Shown here: positions 7,111-13,204 of the stretch, piece after piece
Layout of the letters: each line of letters opens with the position of its first letter
Numbering within the stretch: the stretch's first letter is position 1
Source of the DNA: Thermoleophilia bacterium
GTDB lineage: Bacteria; Actinomycetota; Thermoleophilia; Gaiellales; F1-60-MAGs149
Direction of reading: 5' to 3'
Assembly: GCA_016462095.1 (NCBI GenBank)
Contig: JAEMTW010000005.1
Location: 652 to 21,649, forward strand
DNA length: 20,998 bases
Position numbers and translations under genes: made by a program
Notes under the pieces: model-generated
What the model saw: the letters and a program-made list of their open reading frames with translations, nothing else
Told to the model about the DNA's origin: nothing
Database searches by the model: none

Positions 7111-7163
7111 CTGCCCACGTGGTAGCCTCCGGCCGTTGCCGCATCCTGTGGCTGCACTGTTTT

Positions 7164-7168
7164 GGAGG
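7164..7168 (+). promoter_or_regulatory. Ribosome binding site deciding the thiolase start
   Basis: GGAGG nine bases upstream of ATG 7178 fixes the start within a much longer open frame. Confidence 0.8.
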
Positions 7169-7177
7169 CCTGTTCCC

Positions 7178-8359
7178 ATGGCTCGCACCGTCCTCGTTAG
7201 CGCCGCTCGTACCCCGTTTTGTCGCCTCAGTGGCGATCTGGCGGGCGCCTCGGCCGTCGATTTGGGCGTTGCTGCGGCTGCTGCGGCGATTGAGCGGTCT
7301 GGTTTGACTGGTGCCGACGTCGATTATTCGTTCATTGGCACGGTGGTGCAGGCCGGGCAGATGCACGCGATGGCGCGTCAGGTGACGACGCGCATCGGCA
7401 TTCCTGTCGAGAGTGGCTCGGAGACCATCAACAAGGTCTGTGCCTCCGGCATGCGCGCGATTGCGTTGGCCGACTACCTGATTCGACTCGACGAGGCCGC
7501 TGTCGTGCTGGCGGGTGGCATGGAGTCGATGACGAGCGCGCCGTACCTTGCGCTCGGCGCGCGCCAGGGCTTTCGTTTCGGTGACACGCAACTCGTCGAC
7601 GCCGACCTGCACGATGGACTGCGGGACCCGTGGACGCAGCGCGTGATGTACGACCAGGCCAATGAGGTCTCGCACGAGCTTGGCCTGATGCGCGAGGAGC
7701 TTGACGCGTGGGCGCTGCGCTCGCATCAGCGTGCTGTGGTGGCCCAGAGTGATGGCTCGTTTGCCGCCGAGATCGCGCCCGTCACGATTCGTGAGCGCAA
7801 GCAGGAGCGTGTCGTCGATCAGGATCAGGGCCCACGCGCCGATTCGACGCTCGAGTCGCTCGCCAAGCTTGGCCCATTGACCGAGGGCGGCACCCATACG
7901 GCCGGCAACAGTCCGGGCGTCACGGACGGCGCCGCGATGGTGATCGCCGTCTCCGAAGAGGTTGCAGTACAACGTGGACTCAAGCCGCTGGCAATCGTGC
8001 GTTCGTCGGCCACAGCGGCGGACATCACACGCCGGCTGGCCTGTGCGCCCTCGACGGCAGTGGAGTCCGCGCTTGCGAAGGCCGGTCTCAGCCTCGCCGA
8101 CATCGACATGCTTGAGGTCAACGAGGCCTTCGCGTCGATCGCGCTCAATACGATCAAGACGCTCGGCATCGACCCCGACCGGGTCAACTGCCTCGGGGGA
8201 GCCGTGGCCCTTGGACATCCGGTTGGCGCCAGCGGTGCTCGACTCGTCGGTACGCTCGTGCACCAGCTCGGGCGCGCCGGTGGTGGTATCGGTGTGGCCA
8301 CGATCTGTTCGGGTGGCGGCCAGGGCGATGCGATGGTGCTCGAAGTCTTGCCGGCGTAG
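7178..8359 (+). CDS. Thiolase (acetyl-CoA C-acyltransferase family)
   Basis: This enzyme catalyses CoA-dependent cleavage of 3-ketoacyl-CoA, or the reverse condensation of two acyl-CoAs, in the cytoplasm. From ATG 7178 it has 393 residues, the usual length. The nucleophilic Cys88 lies in NKVCASGMRA, the NEAFA motif at 315-319, the catalytic His347 in GHPVGASGAR and the second Cys377 in CSGGGQG. A strong GGAGG (7164-7168) sits nine bases before this ATG; the frame is open much further upstream, but that part overlies the trp leader and trpE. It is transcribed divergently from trp. Biosynthetic (acetoacetyl-CoA forming) and degradative roles cannot be separated from sequence alone. With the crotonase and mutase subunit near 17.6-18.8 kb it suggests active acyl-CoA metabolism. 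Confidence 0.96.
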   Translation: MARTVLVSAARTPFCRLSGDLAGASAVDLGVAAAAAAIERSGLTGADVDYSFIGTVVQAGQMHAMARQVTTRIGIPVESGSETINKVCASGMRAIALADYLIRLDEAAVVLAGGMESMTSAPYLALGARQGFRFGDTQLVDADLHDGLRDPWTQRVMYDQANEVSHELGLMREELDAWALRSHQRAVVAQSDGSFAAEIAPVTIRERKQERVVDQDQGPRADSTLESLAKLGPLTEGGTHTAGNSPGVTDGAAMVIAVSEEVAVQRGLKPLAIVRSSATAADITRRLACAPSTAVESALAKAGLSLADIDMLEVNEAFASIALNTIKTLGIDPDRVNCLGGAVALGHPVGASGARLVGTLVHQLGRAGGGIGVATICSGGGQGDAMVLEVLPA

Positions 8360-8396
8360 ACTCGGCTAAAGCGATGATGAAAGCGATCTGATCGAT

Positions 8397-8999
8397 ATGA
8401 GCGACGCTCCCAACGACGACATCGTGGTCCGCCTCGACCGCATCTACACGCGCGGGGGCGACCTCGGCGAGACCAGCCTCGGCGACGGCCATCGCGTGGC
8501 CAAACACAACGCCCGCGTCGCGGCCTACGGCACCGTGGACGAACTTAACGCTGCGCTCGGCGTCGCCCGCCTCCATAGCACCGATGTTGTCTGGGACGCG
8601 TGGCTTGTGCGCATCCAGAACGACCTCTTCGACGTTGGTGCCGACCTCTGCGTGCCGCCGCCGCCTGAGGATGACCAGAAGCACCGCTCGCGTCTGCGTG
8701 TCAGCCCCGATCAGGTCGCGTGGCTCGAGGACTGCATCGACGAAATCAACGAGCAGTTGCCAGCACTGACGTCCTTCGTCGTGCCGGGTGGCACGCCACT
8801 ATCGGCACACCTCCACGTTGCGCGCACCGTTTGCCGACGAGCCGAGCGCGACGCCGTCGCTCTTGCCGCCACTGAGCCGATGACGCCCGAGGTGATCACG
8901 TACCTGAACCGCCTGTCGGATTTGCTGTTTGTCCTCGGCCGTGCCGCCAATGGCGATGGGGGAGAGACGACGTGGAAGCCGGGCGCTAGCCGGGCCTGA
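8397..8999 (+). CDS. pduO: PduO-type cob(I)alamin adenosyltransferase
   Basis: This enzyme transfers the adenosyl group of ATP to reduced cobalamin, making the coenzyme B12 needed by acyl-CoA mutases. It has 200 residues. The family motifs appear in order: TRGGDLGETSL (18-28, ATP-binding loop), YGTVDELNAALG (44-55), CRRAER (146-151, ATP and catalytic contacts) and YLNRLSDLLFVLGR (169-182). It lies 37 bases after the thiolase gene on the same strand and may be co-transcribed with it. The likely client is an adenosylcobalamin-dependent mutase, a B12-binding subunit of which is encoded at 17576. No clear Shine-Dalgarno precedes the ATG. Confidence 0.95.
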   Translation: MSDAPNDDIVVRLDRIYTRGGDLGETSLGDGHRVAKHNARVAAYGTVDELNAALGVARLHSTDVVWDAWLVRIQNDLFDVGADLCVPPPPEDDQKHRSRLRVSPDQVAWLEDCIDEINEQLPALTSFVVPGGTPLSAHLHVARTVCRRAERDAVALAATEPMTPEVITYLNRLSDLLFVLGRAANGDGGETTWKPGASRA

Positions 9000-9064
9000 C
9001 CGGCGTGTGGGGATATCCCTACATCAACAAATCGACCGTTGGTTTATGGCTATGGTTCGGCGCC

Positions 9065-9559
9065 ATGAAACCACATCGCGTACTCATAGTTGCAGCCGTT
9101 ACCGTCATGCTGGCCTGCGCCACTCCTGTCCTAGCCTCGGCCGACACGACGAAGCAGGCGACTGCTTCGATGAAGCTCAACGGCCAGCAGGTCTCCGCTG
9201 CTGCTTGGGGTCGGCACCTTACCCGAACGTTCCTGGACATCATTAAGACGGGCGACCCCGTACCTGCGCTCACGTCGTTCCTCAACCCGGGCTTTCAGAT
9301 CCAGCGCACCAATGGCGTGCGTCAGGACAAGGACTCGTTTCTGGCAAAGCCGTCCTACCTCGCCGGGTACGAGCTGTCGCAGTTTCGCGTCAGGCGTAGC
9401 GGTACCGTGATCACCGTGACGTTCTGGATTGCAGTGCAGGGATCGATCATCAATGGGGTCAAGTACTCGGCCGCGCCGAACCCGGCCCTTGCCGTATTTG
9501 TGTTCTACGACGGCGAGTGGACGTTGAACTCCTACGGCAACTTCAACAAGCCGAGTTGA
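9065..9559 (+). CDS. Secreted NTF2-like small protein, function unknown
   Basis: From ATG 9065 the protein has 164 residues. Residues 1-26 form a clear Sec signal peptide: positively charged KPHR, a hydrophobic core VLIVAAVTVMLA, then VLASA with probable cleavage after A26. The mature part has the pattern of a nuclear-transport-factor-2-like/SnoaL alpha+beta domain: helices near RHLTRTFLDIIKTG and PALTSFLNPGF, then a strand series ending in ALAVFVFYDGEWTLNSYGNFNKP. That fold suggestion is inferred from pattern only. An in-frame GTG at 9005 would put 20 residues before the signal peptide and is less likely. TATGGT (9051-9056) lies eight bases before the ATG and could be a -10 box for a near-leaderless transcript. 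It is followed by a strong hairpin. Confidence 0.75.
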   Translation: MKPHRVLIVAAVTVMLACATPVLASADTTKQATASMKLNGQQVSAAAWGRHLTRTFLDIIKTGDPVPALTSFLNPGFQIQRTNGVRQDKDSFLAKPSYLAGYELSQFRVRRSGTVITVTFWIAVQGSIINGVKYSAAPNPALAVFVFYDGEWTLNSYGNFNKPS

Positions 9560-9565
9560 GGTCCG

Positions 9566-9604
9566 CATGGGTGGCGGGGCAGCAGTGCTGTCCCGCCACC
9601 CGTG
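9566..9604 (+). terminator. Long perfect hairpin after the secreted-protein gene, no U tract
   Basis: The inverted repeat is centred on base 9585. GGGTGGCGGG pairs with CCCGCCACCC, a G-U pair and CAGCA/TGCTG continue inward, and CAT/GTG (one wobble) extends the base, giving about 18 pairs with a three-base loop. It begins seven bases after the stop codon at 9557-9559. There is no T run on either side, so the termination role is likely but not certain. Confidence 0.65.
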
Positions 9605-9747
9605 AGACCACATCCGCCCGCTGAAGGTCAGTGGAGCGCGATCGATGGCGCCGACATGTCGGAGGGGCGATGCGAACCCGCGTGGATCTCTTTCGGCCCG
9701 CTTGGCCATGGCCTGATTGGACTGAGTTCGGTCATGATAGAAGCCTC

Positions 9748-10926
9748 GTGTCGACCAACAGTCCTCATGCGTCGAACCTGATTCTCGGTGCGGGCCTTGC
9801 GGGCCTGTCGTTGGCCGATGCCCTGCTCCGTCGGGGCGTCCGTTCGCCGATTGTGATTGCCGATGCGCGTGAGGATTTCGCGAATGATCGGACGTGGGGT
9901 TTTTGGGATGTTCATCCGCATCCCTACCGAGAGCTTGTGCAGCAACGCTGGAGTCAGTGGAGTTTTAGATCTGGCACCACGGCCCATCGCCAGTCGTCGC
10001 TGTTGGCGCCGTACTGCTACTTGCCTGCAGATCGTTTCTATCAGGATGTGCTGTCGCGGCTGCGTGCTGCTCCGAACTGCAATCTCTTGCTCGGCACCAC
10101 GATCGGCGAAGTGCGCGAGGAGGGTGCCGGGGTAACTGTTGAGACGTCGGCGGGAGACCTGTCGGCGAGCCATCTGTTTGATGCCATGGGCACGCGCGGG
10201 CCCACGTGGCCCAGCACGGTTCCCCAGCCGGGCCGCGGGGTGCTCTGTCAGCGATTTCTCGGCTGGTTTGTCACGGCGAGTGAACCCGTGTTTGATCCCT
10301 CCTGTGTGACGTTGATGGATTTCGATGTCAGGCCGAATGGTGAGTTGCACTTTGTCTACGTCTTGCCATTCAGTGCGACTCGGGCGTTGGTGGAGGACAC
10401 GACGATTGGCCTCGATGGCATTTCGCTGAGTGAGCACAGGGCCGAGCTGGAGCGGTACCTCGGTCATCGCTATGGCCTGACGACGTGGCAGGTCGAGCGC
10501 GAGGAGGTCGCAACGATTCCGATGCTTCACTTCAACCGATCAGAGCATTCGTCAAAGCGCCTGATTCCCGTCGGCACGGCGGCCGGTACTGTCCGCCCCT
10601 CGAGTGGCTACGCCTTCGTGCGCACGCAACTGCAGGTCGCTGTGCTGGCAGCCCGTGTTGCCGAGGGTCGCCCGTCTGCTGTGTCAGTGGGTCGTAATCG
10701 TGATGTGTTTCTGGATCGAGTCTTCCTCGATGTGTTGCAGCACGACCCGGAGGCGTTCTCGCGCAATCTGATGATGCTTGCGAAGCGTCTGTCCGGCGAC
10801 CGCTTTGCGCGCTTCATGATGGATGCTGCATCACCCGTCGATTTGCTCGGCATGATCGCCGCGCTGCCAAAGTCGCCATTTGTGCGGGGCGCAGTGCGCG
10901 TCGGTCGCGAGCACGTTCGACGATGA
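9748..10926 (+). CDS. crtY: Lycopene cyclase (CrtY/CrtL flavoprotein type)
   Basis: This FAD/NAD(P)H-dependent enzyme cyclises the ends of lycopene to beta-carotene, probably at the membrane. From GTG 9748 it has 392 residues, the normal size. The dinucleotide-binding motif LGAGLAGLSLA is at 13-23, the cyclase signature NDRTWGFWD at 46-54, LVEDTT near 214-219 (with the conserved acid of the family's EET-like motif), and GTAAGTVRPSSGYAF at 276-290. GTG 9748 is preferred because it puts the FAD motif at the usual distance from the N-terminus. An in-frame ATG at 9670 with GGAGG five bases ahead would add 26 atypical residues and cannot be excluded. The stop overlaps the next ATG (ATGA), so it is coupled to the retinal-forming oxygenase. 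Confidence 0.9.
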   Translation: MSTNSPHASNLILGAGLAGLSLADALLRRGVRSPIVIADAREDFANDRTWGFWDVHPHPYRELVQQRWSQWSFRSGTTAHRQSSLLAPYCYLPADRFYQDVLSRLRAAPNCNLLLGTTIGEVREEGAGVTVETSAGDLSASHLFDAMGTRGPTWPSTVPQPGRGVLCQRFLGWFVTASEPVFDPSCVTLMDFDVRPNGELHFVYVLPFSATRALVEDTTIGLDGISLSEHRAELERYLGHRYGLTTWQVEREEVATIPMLHFNRSEHSSKRLIPVGTAAGTVRPSSGYAFVRTQLQVAVLAARVAEGRPSAVSVGRNRDVFLDRVFLDVLQHDPEAFSRNLMMLAKRLSGDRFARFMMDAASPVDLLGMIAALPKSPFVRGAVRVGREHVRR

Positions 10927-11921
10927 CATCGTTGCGCCGGACATGGACGTTTCCGACGTACCTGGGATTGGGGGCGGCGGCTGTGTTGGCGCTACTAGCG
11001 CCAGCCCTGGTGACGCGCTTCGAGTGGGTGCCGTTGCTGCTCTCGTTGCCGTTGTTGGGGATGGCTCACGGCGCGGTTGATCACAACGTGCCGGGGCGGT
11101 TGCTCCGCCGCGTGCTGACGCGCCGCGAGCGAGTGCTGCTGATTGCGGGCTATAGCGGTCTCAGCATCGTGTTGATGGGTCTCTGGTGGGTTGCTCCGCT
11201 GCTGGCGCTCGGCTTGTTTCTGTTGATTGCCATTGTGCACTGGGGCGATGGCGATCTCTGGTTCTGTGAGGTCATCAACGGGCGTTCGGCGCCGCGTTCG
11301 TTTGGTTCGTTGCTCTGCTTTGTGATGGCGCGCGGGCTCGTGCCGATCGCGGTTCCCGTGTTGGTTGACGCGGACGCCTCGTTGTCGGCGTTCGACGGAT
11401 TGCTGGGGTTGTTCGGGCGCGATGAGGCGCTCGCGATTTCGCCCACGCAACGACTGATTGGTCTCGTGGTTGTCGGATTCGTCGTGGTAGCAGCAGCGCT
11501 GTTGAGTGTCCGTGATAACCGCGCTCGGCCTCGTCGGGCCCTGCTGATCGATCTGGGCGAGCTGGCGCTGCTGAGCGTCTTCTTCGTGCTCACGCCGGCT
11601 GTCTTTGCTGTTGGCATCTACTTCCTGGTCTGGCATTCGCCGCGGCACATCCTTCGTTTGATGGCGTGTGAGCCACGCCAGCAGGCTCTGCTTGACAAGG
11701 GACGCAGCTGGGCGGCGCTCGTAGCATTTCATCGCGAGGCGCTCGTGTTTACGGTCGTGCCGCTGATTGGCGTTGCCGCGATCGCGGTGGCGCTGGCTGC
11801 GACGGGGGCCGCTCAGATCGCGGCGGTGAGTCTGGCAGTGATTGCCTCGCTGACGTATCCCCACGCTGCGATCGTCGCCTGGATGGATTACCGCCAAGGC
11901 GTTTGGCGCACCAGCGACTGA
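10923..11921 (+). CDS. blh: Brp/Blh family beta-carotene 15,15'-dioxygenase
   Basis: This integral membrane iron enzyme splits beta-carotene into two retinal molecules. It has 332 residues, mostly hydrophobic helices. The conserved histidine motifs are GMAHGAVDH (H49, H54), HWGDGD (H106), FLVWHSPRH (H238, H242) and LTYPHAAIVAW (H314), matching the proposed Fe(II) ligands and neighbours of the family. ATG 10923 overlaps the lycopene cyclase stop by four bases. The pair therefore makes retinal from lycopene in two steps. Retinal in bacteria is mainly the chromophore of rhodopsins, so a rhodopsin gene is expected elsewhere in the genome; none is in this window. Confidence 0.93.
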   Translation: MTSLRRTWTFPTYLGLGAAAVLALLAPALVTRFEWVPLLLSLPLLGMAHGAVDHNVPGRLLRRVLTRRERVLLIAGYSGLSIVLMGLWWVAPLLALGLFLLIAIVHWGDGDLWFCEVINGRSAPRSFGSLLCFVMARGLVPIAVPVLVDADASLSAFDGLLGLFGRDEALAISPTQRLIGLVVVGFVVVAAALLSVRDNRARPRRALLIDLGELALLSVFFVLTPAVFAVGIYFLVWHSPRHILRLMACEPRQQALLDKGRSWAALVAFHREALVFTVVPLIGVAAIAVALAATGAAQIAAVSLAVIASLTYPHAAIVAWMDYRQGVWRTSD

Positions 11922-11991
11922 GAACTGGCGCGGATCTCTCACTGCTTCCGCGACCGCGACGCCCGAAGTCAGCCGTGCCACGTGCGGGCCG

Positions 11992-12420
11992 TTAGCGCGC
12001 TTCGCGCACGCTGATCAGGACCTGGTCGGTCGCATCGCAGACGGAATCTCGCTGAAGCGTCTTCGGGATCGCCCGTCTTGGCTCGACCTTGGGGCCGATC
12101 GTCAGTGAGATCTCGAGGTCGGTGGCGGCGGTAATGCGCAGCAGCGTGTCGAAGTTCGGCGTGTGCTCGCCAAGCTCGAGGCGGGCAACTTGCGGCTGCG
12201 ACATGCCGACGAGTTTGCCGAACGCGGTCTGCGAGAGGCTGTGGTCGTAGCGGTACTTGAGGACGGCAATGCCGATGGTCGCAGCGATGGTGCTGGCGAA
12301 GGCGAGCCGGCGCGCCTCGGAGTCCTCGGCGAAGTACGTTGCCTCGGCTTCTTCTCGGGTGAGCCAGCGCTTGGCAATCGTCGGAGTCATGTCGATAATC
12401 ATATCACTGGTGTCATACAT
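11992..12420 (-). CDS. XRE-family antitoxin (HigA-like)
   Basis: From ATG 12420 it has 142 residues. Residues 62-97 (LSQTAFGKLVGMSQPQVARLELGEHTPNFDTLLRIT) form a helix-turn-helix of the HTH_3/XRE class, with recognition helix near MSQPQVARLE. The N-terminal ~60 residues (TREEAEATYF..SEARRLAFASTIA) are charged and probably contact the toxin; the C-terminal ~35 residues are basic and of unknown role. The start overlaps the upstream toxin stop by eight bases (12420-12413), so the pair is translationally coupled in toxin-first order, typical of HigBA. The frame is open to 12489 but that lies inside the toxin gene. By family analogy it should neutralise the toxin and repress its own promoter. Confidence 0.87.
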   Translation of the reverse strand: MYDTSDMIIDMTPTIAKRWLTREEAEATYFAEDSEARRLAFASTIAATIGIAVLKYRYDHSLSQTAFGKLVGMSQPQVARLELGEHTPNFDTLLRITAATDLEISLTIGPKVEPRRAIPKTLQRDSVCDATDQVLISVREAR

Positions 12421-12790
12421 GAGAGTCTCTGCTTCCTGGTTCCAAAATGTCGTGCGCTCGTGTTTCAGCGGCGACAATTGCGCGAGCAAAATCTCGTGGA
12501 TCAGTCAGAGCCTCTCGGGCGAGAGCAAGCAGTACGAGGCTGTCCCCGTATCGTCGATAGAGGACGCGATATCGGGATCGTCCGGCGCGAGGTCGCAGCT
12601 CGCGAAGGCCGATTTTGCTGCCACGGACGGCGCTCGTGTGTGGATACCCGAGAGCGGATCCTCGCTCGTAGAGCATACGGCGCGCGTTGAGCACAGCGCG
12701 AAACTCGCGGGGCTCACGCCGTCCGAGGGCAGCGATCTCAGTTGCGAACTCCACGTGGTCATAGAGCGCGAGGTATTCGTCTTGTGCCAT
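12413..12790 (-). CDS. RelE/HigB-superfamily toxin (Gp49-like)
   Basis: This 125-residue basic protein begins at ATG 12790. The core KIGLRELRPRAGRSRYRVLYRRYGDSLVLLAL (59-90) matches the beta-sheet of the phage-derived Gp49-like/HigB toxins, with LRELRP at 62-67 and RYRVLYRR at 73-80. The C-terminal helix DPRDFARAIVAAETRAHDIL corresponds to the usual K-x-P-x-x-x-I-x-x-A-x-x-R segment. Members of this superfamily are ribosome-dependent mRNA endonucleases. The XRE gene follows with an eight-base overlap. A perfect inverted repeat covers its start codon. Why this locus sits between the retinal and hydantoinase genes is unknown; a small mobile module is possible but no ends are visible. Confidence 0.85.
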   Translation of the reverse strand: MAQDEYLALYDHVEFATEIAALGRREPREFRAVLNARRMLYERGSALGYPHTSAVRGSKIGLRELRPRAGRSRYRVLYRRYGDSLVLLALAREALTDPRDFARAIVAAETRAHDILEPGSRDSHV

Positions 12791-12800
12791 GACGGCACAA
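12782..12800. promoter_or_regulatory. Inverted repeat over the toxin start, operator candidate
   Basis: TTGTGCC and GGCACAA form a perfect seven-base inverted repeat with a five-base spacer that contains the first bases of the toxin gene. It overlaps the candidate -10 GATTGT (12802-12797, minus), which lies six bases before the ATG; TCGACA (12824-12819) is a possible -35 with a 16-base spacer. An antitoxin dimer bound here would block transcription, the usual autoregulation of HigA-type proteins. Confidence 0.6.
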
Positions 12801-12824
12801 TCGCGGCACGGGGCGCAGTGTCGA

Positions 12825-13199
12825 GTGACGCAGCGCGCCCGCTTGCGCGCAGAGTGTCACCGGCTGCTCTCACGCTCTCCCAACTATGGTGCTGTCTCGC
12901 ATTGAGTCCACGCAGGTTCGCACCCGTTTCTGCTCGCTCGACGATGTGGCGGTTGACGCTGTTCGGGTCCTGCTGCGAGCTTCGCGCAGCGGCCTCATGG
13001 TCCGAGTCGGCACAGCGCCTTCGGTCTCAATATGCGTTGCGCGCACGATCTGTCGTCGCGCTTGTTACCACCGTGGCCGATCTCACTGGCACATGTCTGT
13101 GCCTATAAACGCGCGTTCTTTGCGCACGCTGAGGCGCGCCAAGCGGCGAACGCAACGACATCAGCATCAGGTTCTACGTACTGCTACGGCAGCGCGTAC
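12825..13199. other. Gene-poor interval between the toxin-antitoxin and hyu genes
   Basis: About 400 bases from 12791 to 13204 hold no reading frame that I find convincing on either strand; several are open but their translations are Arg/Ser/Cys-rich and not protein-like. No tRNA cloverleaf is apparent. The interval does hold further copies of the toxin-operator hexamer: GGCACA at 13009-13014, and GGCACA-TGTC-TGTGCC, a perfect palindromic arrangement, at 13088-13103, beside a TATAAA at 13104-13109. It may be a decayed gene or regulatory spacer. Confidence 0.5.
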
Positions 13200-13204
13200 A
13201 CCAC

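Noticed and set aside
6428..7177. Upstream extension of the thiolase frame
   Set aside because: It runs across trpE, the attenuator and the trp promoter on the other strand; the GGAGG and family N-terminus fix the start at 7178.
7076..8263. Minus-strand open frame opposite the thiolase, in frame with the leader peptide
   Set aside because: It mirrors the thiolase coding sequence; only its last 20 codons, from ATG 7075, have independent support as trpL.
9005..9064. GTG 9005 as start of the secreted protein
   Set aside because: It would place 20 aromatic-rich residues before a canonical signal peptide, and the -10-like TATGGT falls inside this stretch.
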